Part shown: piece by piece, positions 18,360 through 25,790 of the stretch
How the letters are laid out: each line of letters starts with the position of its first letter
How positions within the stretch are numbered: position 1 is the stretch's first letter
Origin: JBBDIJ01 sp040880485
Lineage (GTDB): Bacteria > Bacteroidota > Rhodothermia > Balneolales > Balneolaceae
Direction of reading: 5' to 3'
Length of the DNA stretch: 64,000 bases
Assembly (NCBI GenBank): GCA_040880485.1
Contig: JBBDIJ010000016.1
Span: 1 to 64,000, forward strand
Notes under the pieces: model-generated
Seen by the model: the letters and a program-made list of their open reading frames with translations, nothing else
Database searches by the model: none
What the model was told of the DNA's origin: nothing
Made by a program: the position numbers and the translations under genes

Positions 18360-18941
18360 CTATCCAAAGTAATCGGGTTCATTTCCGCTCTTCCACTTGA
18401 TATTGCAGCCGATACTCGGAATCTGCTGTTCAGGAATCTTCCTCCCCGCCAGCATAGCCTCCGTAGCTTCGCGAAGAGCCTTTCCGGTTACCGGACGATC
18501 GCTATTGGGTCGGCTGTCGTCAAACTGCCCGCGATAGATCAGCTTCAGGTTCTCGTCGAAGAGAAAGAAGTCGGGCGTGCAGGCAGCGCGGTACGCTTTG
18601 GCCGCCTCCTGGTTCTCGTCGTACAGATAGGGAAAGGGGTATCCGAACGCCTCCGCATCCTCCTTCATCTTCTCCGGCCTGTCCTGAGGGTAGTTCTCTA
18701 CATCGTTGGAGCTGATGGCCACAACGGCCACCCCCTTTTCCTGCATATCACTGGCATAGTGAACCAGCTTCTTCTTGTAGTGCTTCACATAGGGGCAGTG
18801 GTTGCATATAAACATAACCATTAATCCTGAACGCCCCCTGAAATCATCGAGAGAGACGGTTTTGCCAGTGGTCACATCGGGAAGAGAGAAGTCGGGGGCT
18901 TTGGAACCGAGTTCCAGCATGGTAGATTCTACAGCAGTCAT
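18360..18941 (-). CDS. thioredoxin-family redoxin (AhpC/TSA-like)
   Basis: A 193-residue redoxin-fold protein: LGSKAPDFSLPDVTTGKTVSLDDFRG at the N-terminus, then the redox motif CNHCPYVKHYKKKL and the cis-proline segment AACTPDFFLFDENLKLIYRGQFDDSRP. It belongs to the widespread 'thioredoxin family protein' group with CNHCP, which has no signal peptide and whose substrate is unknown; peroxide reduction is possible but not shown. A second in-frame Met (18920) could be the start. It is 18 bases upstream of pdxH. Confidence 0.85.
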   Translation of the reverse strand: MTAVESTMLELGSKAPDFSLPDVTTGKTVSLDDFRGRSGLMVMFICNHCPYVKHYKKKLVHYASDMQEKGVAVVAISSNDVENYPQDRPEKMKEDAEAFGYPFPYLYDENQEAAKAYRAACTPDFFLFDENLKLIYRGQFDDSRPNSDRPVTGKALREATEAMLAGRKIPEQQIPSIGCNIKWKSGNEPDYFG

Positions 18942-19028
18942 AACGTGGCGAATTTGATTGCGATTTCAGTCTCCTGTCCCCGTCTAAAGATAGGGGTTCA
19001 CATAACAAAAGGCAGGGGAGATAGCGTT

Positions 19029-20216
19029 TCATCCGGCCCGGCCGATCCCATCCATAACGATCCGCAAGCAGGATTCAAGATGTTCCTGATCGATCACCAG
19101 GGGTGGAGCGATGCGGATCAGGCTGTCGGAGTGCAGCGTCCAGCCGAGCAGGACCCCTTTTTCCAGTGCATACTCTACCGTTTTGCGTGTGAGATCTGCA
19201 TCGGTAAGCTGAAGGCCAAGCATCGCTCCACGGCCCCGCACCTCTATAATCCCCTCCCCCTGCAGAATCATCCGCGCCGTTTTTTCGATCCGGGCGGCCC
19301 TCTCTCCAAACCCCCCCTTCAGCAGGGTCTGGAGGGTTGCCAACGCCGCAGCACAACTGACCGGGTGGCCACCGAACGTGGTCACATGATTCAGGGGCGG
19401 GTTTCGCCGAAACACATCAAAAATGGAGTCGGAGGAGACAAACGCACCGATCGGCATCCCCCCGCCCATCGCTTTCGCCAGGCAGAGAATATCGGGTACA
19501 GTGCCAGAGTGCTCGAAAGCGAAGAGAGTTCCGGTACGGTAGAACCCGGTCTGGATCTCGTCATAGATGAGCAGTGTGCCCGTCTCGGTGCAGCGCTCTC
19601 TCAATGCCTGAAGCCAGCTCCTGTCGGCGGGTATTACGCCCCCCTCTCCCTGTACAGGTTCCAGAATGACCGCTGCATCGCTTCCGTCTATCTGCCGAAC
19701 ACTGTCGGGGTCGTTAAACTCCAGAAACCGGACCCCGGGAAGCAGGGGTTCGTAAGGGTCCCGGTAGACCGCGCGTCCGGTCACACTCAGCGATCCGTGA
19801 GTATCCCCGTGGTAACTGTTTCGGAAAGCGGCCAGCTTCGTCCGGCCGGTCGCCTTCTTCGCCAGCTTCAGAGCCCCTTCCACCGCCTCGGTGCCACTGT
19901 TTACAAAGTAGACCCGGTCCAGCCCATCCGGCAGGGAACCGCAGAGCAGAGCGGCCAGATCACTCTGTGGCTGTTGAATCAGCTCTCCGTACACCATCAC
20001 GTGCAGGTGCCTCTCCAGCTGCCTCTGCAACGCCTCTACAACGGCCGGATGGCGGTGTCCCAGGCTGCTGACCGCAATACCAGAGATCAGATCACTATAT
20101 TTCCGGCCATCGGTGGTATGGATGTAACACCCCTCTGCACGCTCCACCTCCATTCCCAGTGGGTGGTCGCTGGTCTGTGCCACATGCCGGTAGAACTTGT
20201 CTCTGGAATCGGCCAT
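19029..20216 (-). CDS. class III PLP aminotransferase (acetylornithine aminotransferase-like)
   Basis: A 395-residue fold-type I aminotransferase. Features: VNSGTEAVEGALKLA, SYHGDTHGSLSV, ILEPVQGEGG, the PLP-ring Asp in LLIYDEIQTGFYRTG, and the Schiff-base lysine in CLAKAMGGGMPIGA. It is closest in style to ArgD-like aminotransferases but the neighbours (anmK, redoxin) give no pathway, so substrate is open. The ATG at 20216 (MADSRDKF) is chosen because homologues start shortly before the HPLGMEVERAEG segment; upstream codons run into the intergenic gap. Confidence 0.85.
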   Translation of the reverse strand: MADSRDKFYRHVAQTSDHPLGMEVERAEGCYIHTTDGRKYSDLISGIAVSSLGHRHPAVVEALQRQLERHLHVMVYGELIQQPQSDLAALLCGSLPDGLDRVYFVNSGTEAVEGALKLAKKATGRTKLAAFRNSYHGDTHGSLSVTGRAVYRDPYEPLLPGVRFLEFNDPDSVRQIDGSDAAVILEPVQGEGGVIPADRSWLQALRERCTETGTLLIYDEIQTGFYRTGTLFAFEHSGTVPDILCLAKAMGGGMPIGAFVSSDSIFDVFRRNPPLNHVTTFGGHPVSCAAALATLQTLLKGGFGERAARIEKTARMILQGEGIIEVRGRGAMLGLQLTDADLTRKTVEYALEKGVLLGWTLHSDSLIRIAPPLVIDQEHLESCLRIVMDGIGRAG

Positions 20217-20322
20217 CGGCTTCGTGAATGCTCTGCTTACTTTTATCGCAATGCTTGCCGTTTGCGGACGTAAATATAGGAGTTCTGGCGGACAAGCGGT
20301 CACCGCTCTGTTTCCCCGGATC

Positions 20323-21504
20323 TCACGGATCGGAAGCGGGAAACGACAGCTTCCCGACCGTAAAACGCTCTCCGCTCCCGAAAACCCAGCCGGCTCCGCT
20401 GATCAGTTCATTTCCCAGTACTGCAAAGAGTACCGCTTCTTTCGCATCAAAAGGGACTCCCAGCTCTCCGATCTTTCGTATCTCCATTTCAGGAAGATGC
20501 GTTGAGATCCTCTCCATCAGAGATCGATTCTTCACCCCACCCCCACTCGCATAGAGCGAAGCTCTCCCGGCTTCTGCATAGGAGACCGCCTCGGCCACAG
20601 AGATCGCCGAGAGCTCACAGAGAGTAGCCAGCAGATCGGGCAGATCCATCCGATTCAGCTCTCCTTCAGTCGCTTCATTCAGCCGATCCAGTGAGAACTC
20701 CTCCTGCCCGGTTGACTTTGGAAAGGGGCGCTGGAAAAAGGGGAGGCTCATCAGCTTCTTTACAAGTTCATGATCGGGCCGGCCTGCAGCTGCCAGGGTT
20801 CCACCCTCGTCATATCGCCGCTCCGGATGCTCACGCCGAACCGCCTCATCCATTAGCGTATTGGCCGGGCCACAGTCTGAAGAGAAGGGGACCTTCACCG
20901 GCTTCGCCCCAGGCCGTTTTCTCAATGTCGATTCCGGCTTCGGACCCCCTCCCCTCTCCCCGGCTGGCAGAAAGGTCATATTGGCTATACCGCCGAGGTT
21001 CAGAAGTACCCTTTTCTCTGCTACCGAACCGAAGAGAAGCACTTCTGCCAGGGGTGCAAGCGGAGCTCCCTCCCCGCCAAGTGCGATCAATTTCTGCCGA
21101 AAGTCGGAGGCAACCGGAATGCCTGTAGCGGTTGCAAGATGGTCTCCGTCCACAATTTGACAAGTCGCATGGTGGCCGTTTTCGGGATCAGGCAGGTGCA
21201 GCAATGTCTGTCCATGACTGGAGATCAGGTCGACATCCCCCCTGAAAATGTCCCACTCCTGCAAGGTTTGCAAAACGATCCGGGCCCACTCCCCGGAGAG
21301 GCGGGATTCCAGCGTGAGTGCCTCCTGAAGCGTCAGATCCGGCCTGAATGCAGATGAACGCAACCTCTCTTCGACCGGGCTGCTGAAGGGTACGGTTGCG
21401 AACCGGAGAAGTTCGACATCGGTCGCAATGCTGCTGCCATGAACCCGACACAGAGCGACATCGAGCCCGTCAAGTGAAGTACCGCTCATTAACCCGACGA
21501 CCAT
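20323..21504 (-). CDS. anmK: anhydro-N-acetylmuramic acid kinase
   Basis: A 393-residue kinase that hydrolyses and phosphorylates 1,6-anhydro-MurNAc to MurNAc-6-P in peptidoglycan recycling. It starts MVVGLMSGTSLDGLDVAL, the ATP-binding signature of the family, and has SSHGQTLLHLP, LNLGGIANMTFLP, DCGPANTLMD and the C-terminal SGGGVKNRSLM. The frame is open for 220 more codons upstream, crossing the next gene, but the start at 21504 is set by AAGGA at proper distance and by family alignment. A short Arg/Gly-rich insertion (about residues 175-195) is unusual. Confidence 0.93.
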   Translation of the reverse strand: MVVGLMSGTSLDGLDVALCRVHGSSIATDVELLRFATVPFSSPVEERLRSSAFRPDLTLQEALTLESRLSGEWARIVLQTLQEWDIFRGDVDLISSHGQTLLHLPDPENGHHATCQIVDGDHLATATGIPVASDFRQKLIALGGEGAPLAPLAEVLLFGSVAEKRVLLNLGGIANMTFLPAGERGGGPKPESTLRKRPGAKPVKVPFSSDCGPANTLMDEAVRREHPERRYDEGGTLAAAGRPDHELVKKLMSLPFFQRPFPKSTGQEEFSLDRLNEATEGELNRMDLPDLLATLCELSAISVAEAVSYAEAGRASLYASGGGVKNRSLMERISTHLPEMEIRKIGELGVPFDAKEAVLFAVLGNELISGAGWVFGSGERFTVGKLSFPASDP

Positions 21505-21511
21505 ACGGGCA

Positions 21512-21516
21512 TCCTT
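21512..21516 (-). promoter_or_regulatory. ribosome binding site fixing the anmK start
   Basis: AAGGA on the minus strand, seven bases before the ATG at 21504. It settles the start among several upstream in-frame ATGs that have no such site. Confidence 0.6.
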
Positions 21517-21666
21517 ATGCCCGCTATCAGCCAGCTTTCGTATCCATTGGTTCATCTGCAGGGATTCTCTATCTTGCCCGCACAGGCTCTTAAAGCGGCT
21601 GTTTCCCATATCGGGACAGCCCCGCACGGGCCGGGTGCATAATCGAAGATATCTTACAAAAAATTG

Positions 21667-21921
21667 ATGAGCGAACCGAACGAAGAGGAGTATCAGGCGT
21701 GGATGAAAGATCTTTCCTTTCTGGCCGAAACTCTTGCGGCCATGTTTGAATCGGAGGAGCACCGCTTCTATGAAGATGAGATGAATAACACGCTTTATGT
21801 AGAGCTCGAAGGCCTGGATGAGTATAGTGAAGAGGAGATCAGCGAGATTGCAGGCCCCGTACTGGAGGAACTGGATCTCGATTTCGAGGAGATTTTGCTG
21901 CTCCCACTCGCCCCTCGCTGA
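21667..21921 (+). CDS. small acidic protein of unknown function
   Basis: An 84-residue, strongly acidic protein with no cysteine, no signal peptide and no membrane segment. The composition is dominated by Glu/Asp and Leu (for example EYSEEEISEIAGPVLEELDLDFEEILLLPLAPR at the C-terminus, quoted in part as EELDLDFEEI). A TTG precedes the ATG by one codon. It is 48 bases upstream of the threonine-synthase-like gene on the same strand and may be cotranscribed. I do not recognise a family; the amphipathic acidic helices would suit a small protein-binding partner, but that is speculation. Confidence 0.6.
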   Translation: MSEPNEEEYQAWMKDLSFLAETLAAMFESEEHRFYEDEMNNTLYVELEGLDEYSEEEISEIAGPVLEELDLDFEEILLLPLAPR

Positions 21922-21969
21922 TTCCACAGTCCGGCTCCGGATCCCAAATGCACGACTGAAACCGATACG

Positions 21970-23682
21970 ATGAGTCTCACACCCCATAACGGTTATAAAC
22001 TCCACTGCCTGATCTGCGACCGGGAGCACTCCGAACAGGAGAGCACCACCTACTGCTCCCAATGCGGGGGCGTCCTGACCGTTCGCTACCTGAACTCCCG
22101 CAAAGAGATTCAATACCCTCTTAAAACACTGCCCGAAAACCCTCTGAAGAGCCGGGAGACCTCTCTTTGCCATTTGCCACGCCTCTCATCGCAGTATGAG
22201 GCCGATCTCTACGCCAAGCTGGAGTATGAACATACCACCGGGTGTTTCAAGGACCGGGGCAGCTTTATAGAGGTTCGAAAAGCGATAGAGCTGGGTGCGG
22301 ACGCAATCTGCCTCGCTTCAACAGGTAACATGGCCGCATCTGTTGCGGCTTATGCCGCCTGGTATCAAATTCCCTGCATCGTTTTTGTGCCCGAGAGTTC
22401 AACCGAAGCCAAACTGGCCCAGGCATCCATCTATAACGCGACCATTATTCGTATTCGAGGTTCATTCTCCCGTTGCGAGGAGATATGTAGAGAGTTCGCC
22501 CTGTCGGGAAATTACTATTTGGCAGGCGATTATGTGTTCCGTGAAGAGGGACAAAAGTCATTCAGCTGGGAGTTGCTGGAGCAAGGCGGTGGCGATGCCG
22601 ATGCCATACTGATACCGGTAGGGTGCGGGACTAATTTTGCAGCCATCACCAAAGGGTTTCGGGAGCTGAAGGACGCCGGAGCGATCGATCGCATTCCCAG
22701 AATGATCGCCCTTCAGCCGGAATCGAGCTCGCCGGTTGTGGAGGGGATTTTCAAACGGGAGAAGGTGATTACCGATCAGGTTCAAACCATTGCCACCTCC
22801 GTAGCCACAGGCGATCCGATCGATTTCCACAAAGTGCTCATGGGTATTGATGAGACCGGAGGGGAGGCGCTGACCGTCAGTGAAGAGGAGATTCTGGATT
22901 CACTTCGGGAGATGGCGCTGCAGGAGGGGCATTTTACCGAACCGGCTGCGGCCCTCCCGCTTGCGGCTATAAAAAAGTATCAGGAGAAATTTAAGGGCCA
23001 AAAATGCGTCCTGGTTCTCACCGGAACCGGCCTGAAGGATACTCGAGTCGTGGTCCGGCACTCCCTCACTCCTCCGGTGCTGGATCCGTCCCTGGAGAGT
23101 GTGAACAGCTACATCAACTCCGGTTTTGCGGAGATGCAGAAGAGTGCCTGGGGGCGCTCCCGTGAAACCGTACTGGCCAATCTGAAGCTGGACGAGAATC
23201 ATCAGCAGCTCTATGACCGCTACGTTGAAGAGGTGAACCTCAGGGGCAAGAGCCTTCGTAAGAATGAGATTGAATATCTGCAATCGATGGTCATGCAGGA
23301 GCCAACCGGGCTTGCTCAACCGGTCCGGGTGACCGACTACAAGGTGATCATGAAGAAGGAGGGGCTGGTTCGCGCCGATCTGAAGATCGAGCTGGATGGG
23401 GAGGAGAGACGGAGTGTGCATCGGGGCGTAGGCCCGATCGATGCCGTCCTCTCTGCATTGAAAGAGGAGACCGCCCGCCTCCTTCCGGTAGAGATCCAAA
23501 ACCACGAAGTGGAGATATTGAGCCCGGCGATAGACTCTCTGGTCGTTGTCACCCTTACCCTGGAGCGTAACGGGCAGGTCTGGGTATCGAAAGGGGCTTC
23601 TCCCGACACGATCGAAGCGGCCATTCATGCGTTCGAAAAAGGGTTCGCTGTTGCCTGGAACCGGGAACACCCTTCGGGCTGA
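21970..23682 (+). CDS. threonine synthase-like PLP enzyme fused to a LeuA/CimA-type regulatory region
   Basis: A 570-residue protein in two parts. Residues 1-375 form a fold-type II PLP enzyme: an N-terminal CxxC...CxxC zinc-ribbon-like segment (CLIC, CSQC; about 13-32) typical of archaeal/plant-type threonine synthases, the Schiff-base lysine in CFKDRGSF (Lys about 94), the phosphate loop ASTGNMAASVAAYA, and a glycine-rich cofactor loop near IPVGCGTNFAAITKG. Residues about 385-570 resemble the linker and allosteric domain of 2-isopropylmalate/citramalate synthases: GRSRETVLANL...VEEVNLRGKSL, then GVGPIDAVLSALKEE and VWVSKGASPDTIEAAIHAFEKG. In LeuA/CimA this domain binds leucine or isoleucine. 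A feedback-regulated threonine synthase or threonine dehydratase is inferred; a canonical thrC exists at 8435. The reaction is not decided by sequence alone. Confidence 0.8.
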   Translation: MSLTPHNGYKLHCLICDREHSEQESTTYCSQCGGVLTVRYLNSRKEIQYPLKTLPENPLKSRETSLCHLPRLSSQYEADLYAKLEYEHTTGCFKDRGSFIEVRKAIELGADAICLASTGNMAASVAAYAAWYQIPCIVFVPESSTEAKLAQASIYNATIIRIRGSFSRCEEICREFALSGNYYLAGDYVFREEGQKSFSWELLEQGGGDADAILIPVGCGTNFAAITKGFRELKDAGAIDRIPRMIALQPESSSPVVEGIFKREKVITDQVQTIATSVATGDPIDFHKVLMGIDETGGEALTVSEEEILDSLREMALQEGHFTEPAAALPLAAIKKYQEKFKGQKCVLVLTGTGLKDTRVVVRHSLTPPVLDPSLESVNSYINSGFAEMQKSAWGRSRETVLANLKLDENHQQLYDRYVEEVNLRGKSLRKNEIEYLQSMVMQEPTGLAQPVRVTDYKVIMKKEGLVRADLKIELDGEERRSVHRGVGPIDAVLSALKEETARLLPVEIQNHEVEILSPAIDSLVVVTLTLERNGQVWVSKGASPDTIEAAIHAFEKGFAVAWNREHPSG

Positions 23683-23726
23683 ACCGGGTCATCTCCCCTT
23701 CTACAGTTCCCAGCGTTCCACCAGAT

Positions 23727-24221
23727 TCAGATTTCGTCCGGGCTTGGGGTTTCAGGAGCCGGCTGGTCGTCTGCCAGCTCTTCTGCCACAGGGTGGTGTC
23801 TGTGATGTTGGTTGCTGCAGGTCTGATGGTGTCTGTAGTTTTTCCAATGGCCTGCAACAAGAAAAAGGCTCCCGGCCAGAGTAAGGATTAACTCTTCCCG
23901 ATATCCCAGCCAGTTGTGCCCGATCAACCATCCGGCAATCACGAGAACCAGTCCGATGAAGAGAATTGTAGAGATTTTACGATCAAAATGGCTTCGGCGG
24001 GCAGCAAACCAGGTAACCGGCAGCAGGAGAACGATCAATACAGGGTGAGCCCACTCCTGAACCTCATGCAGCGCTGGCCAGACCGGCAGCAATGAAATAA
24101 AAACAGGCAGCAGAAGGCAGTGTACCGTACAGATCGCAGACAGTGAAATCCCGATACGGTCCCACAATAATCTTGCTGTGAGGCTGCGATCCGGTTTTGA
24201 ATCGTGTGTTGGGGTGCTCAT
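23727..24221 (-). CDS. MerC-domain membrane protein
   Basis: A 164-residue inner-membrane protein with four hydrophobic segments and the MerC-type ICTVHCLLLPVFISLLP motif (a Cys-x-x-x-Cys pair in the first helix). The C-terminal cytoplasmic tail is His/Cys-rich (CSNQHHRHHP) and then acidic/Pro-rich. True MerC imports Hg(II), but Bacteroidota carry many MerC-domain proteins without mer operons, and none of merR, merA or merT is here. The metal-binding tail suggests metal handling; the substrate is unknown. It lies last in the minus-strand series after the carbonic-anhydrase-like gene. Confidence 0.8.
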   Translation of the reverse strand: MSTPTHDSKPDRSLTARLLWDRIGISLSAICTVHCLLLPVFISLLPVWPALHEVQEWAHPVLIVLLLPVTWFAARRSHFDRKISTILFIGLVLVIAGWLIGHNWLGYREELILTLAGSLFLVAGHWKNYRHHQTCSNQHHRHHPVAEELADDQPAPETPSPDEI

Positions 24222-24263
24222 ATCGGATCCGGAAGAAAAGTGAAATAGTGAAGTTCAGGTCTC

Positions 24264-24959
24264 TTAACGCTCAACCGCCTCAACACGTCGCGGGGCAAAC
24301 CAGTCGGGCTGGCCATGGTCGGTATTGATAACAATACCACCCACCAGAAAGATATCGATATCCGAAAGGGCTTCACCGGCTGAATCAACCAGACGTCCTA
24401 TTTCACGGTCTATCAGATGGTACATCCGCTCCGTAACTTCCACCAGGTCGGGATTCCCCTCTTCAGTTACCTCGTTCTGCAGGGTATCAACAATTTTTCG
24501 AAACTGATAGTCGATCTCCGGATCGGGACGCTCCCCCTCGAATTGTACGTCGAGGCTGGGCAAAGAGGCCTTTAGTGCACCGCAACAACTGGAGAGCGCT
24601 TTCTGGCCTTTCCGTCTCATCATCCCCACGCTGCCGTCTGAAGAAAATCCGATGTGTGGGCCATATAGTATCAGTGCCGCTCCATCATCCGGGATATGGC
24701 TTGCAAATGCGAGCAGCCCGGTGCGCCCCGTAAATGGGTAACCGGCCAGACCTCCCAACTGAAACGGGTCGGAACGGTCCAGTGAGTTACTAAATCGTGT
24801 GGAGGATCGTACGATTTCATCGCTGCAGACCGAAGTAGCCATCAGGGTCCGGGCCGGGTTCAACCCGTACTCCTTCTGAAAACCACTCAATGTTTGATTG
24901 GTGAACTCTTCCCCTGGCACCGCTTCCGGATAGTATTTCCGAATCATCTCCTGTATCAC
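24264..24959 (-). CDS. LCIB-like (theta-class) carbonic anhydrase family protein
   Basis: A 231-residue protein resembling the LCIB/LCIC beta-carbonic-anhydrase-fold domain of algae and its bacterial relatives. Matching blocks are SVCSDEI (Cys45, Asp47), GLAGYPFTGRTGLLAFASHIPDDG (His88), YGPHIGFSSDGSVG, and SSCCGAL (Cys125/126): the Cys-His-Cys zinc set plus an Asp/Arg dyad known for the family. Activity, interconversion of CO2 and bicarbonate, is inferred; some LCIB members are inactive. The start is GTG at 24959, with GGAG seven bases upstream, and it overlaps the hisI stop by four bases (GTGA), so translation is coupled. No signal peptide, so cytoplasmic. Confidence 0.75.
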   Translation of the reverse strand: MIQEMIRKYYPEAVPGEEFTNQTLSGFQKEYGLNPARTLMATSVCSDEIVRSSTRFSNSLDRSDPFQLGGLAGYPFTGRTGLLAFASHIPDDGAALILYGPHIGFSSDGSVGMMRRKGQKALSSCCGALKASLPSLDVQFEGERPDPEIDYQFRKIVDTLQNEVTEEGNPDLVEVTERMYHLIDREIGRLVDSAGEALSDIDIFLVGGIVINTDHGQPDWFAPRRVEAVER

Positions 24960-25435
24960 TTACTTTCTCCATCTTTTTTGTTACTCTTGTCATCCTCTCC
25001 ATACACATCCGCCGGATCAAAAATACGCGGCTCACCGTTGAATGTCAGCTCCTGCGGGTGATCCGGTTTAACCGATCGGTAAAAACAGCTGCGATATCCC
25101 TGGTGGCAGGCCCCCCCTTCACTGACCCGGACACGAAGTTGGAGAACATCCTGATCGCAATCTACCCTCATCTCCTGCACATGCTGGTAACGGCCCGACT
25201 GCTCCCCCTTTACCCAGATTTTCTTACGACTGCGGCTATAGTAGGTTGCTTTGCGGGTCTCAAGTGTCTGTTCCAGCGCTTCGCGGTTCATCCAGGCCAC
25301 CATTAACATATGGCTGGTTGCATCATCGACTGTAATACAGGGAATCAGTCCGGAGTCGTCAAATTTTGGCAAAAAGCTTGTGCCAAGCTCCTGCTCTTCG
25401 CGACTCACTACATCGTTCTTATTTTTTCCGGCCAT
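24956..25435 (-). CDS. hisI: phosphoribosyl-AMP cyclohydrolase
   Basis: A 159-residue HisI without the HisE pyrophosphohydrolase domain; opens the adenine ring of PR-AMP in histidine synthesis. Segments VAWMNREALEQTLETRKATYYSRSR, WVKGEQSGRYQHVQEM, DCDQDVLQLRV and the zinc cysteine in GACHQGYRSCFYR are diagnostic. An acidic/Lys-rich tail of about 30 residues after FYRSVKP is longer than in minimal HisI. No other his gene is present here, so the pathway is scattered; instead hisI is joined by a 4-base overlap to the LCIB-like gene. Confidence 0.95.
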   Translation of the reverse strand: MAGKNKNDVVSREEQELGTSFLPKFDDSGLIPCITVDDATSHMLMVAWMNREALEQTLETRKATYYSRSRKKIWVKGEQSGRYQHVQEMRVDCDQDVLQLRVRVSEGGACHQGYRSCFYRSVKPDHPQELTFNGEPRIFDPADVYGEDDKSNKKDGESK

Positions 25436-25505
25436 GAGTACTTTCCCGAATCGGATAAGTAAAATTCAATTGAACAGGATGTAATATAATAAATGGAACG
25501 GAGGA

Positions 25506-25790
25506 CTACCCCTTTCTCTCTTTTCGTTCAGGTACAGGGTCGAATCCCGACCCACCCCATGGGTGGCAACGGAACACTCTGCGAATTCCCAGCCAAAGTC
25601 CTCTCAAAGTTCCCCATTCGTGTACAGCCTCTATCATATAGGCAGAACAGGTAGGTGAATATCTGCAGGATGGGCTCAGCCATGGCGAGATAGCCGTCTG
25701 GTAGAACCGGACCAGCAGAACGACTCCCCGGCCGGCAAGAGAGAGGCTATCACCCTCCGATTTCGTAGGTGGTCTTTCCGTCTTTTTCAT
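25506..25790 (-). CDS. yidD: membrane protein insertion efficiency factor
   Basis: A 94-residue YidD family protein: LLVRFYQTAISPWLSPSCRYSPTCSAYMIEAVHEWG, then RVFRCHPWGGSGFDPVPE, the characteristic three-cysteine pattern. It is thought to assist YidC-dependent membrane insertion at the inner face of the membrane. The start at 25790 (MKKTERPP) overlaps the cysS 3' end by 41 bases; the frame stays open further into cysS but homologues do not extend there. The usual rpmH/rnpA/yidC neighbours are absent. Confidence 0.9.
   Translation of the reverse strand: MKKTERPPTKSEGDSLSLAGRGVVLLVRFYQTAISPWLSPSCRYSPTCSAYMIEAVHEWGTLRGLWLGIRRVFRCHPWGGSGFDPVPERKERKG

Noticed and set aside
21505..22173. Long upstream extension of the anmK frame
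   Set aside because: It crosses an acidic-protein gene and the start of the threonine-synthase fusion on the other strand, does not resemble AnmK, and the AAGGA-led ATG fits the family start.
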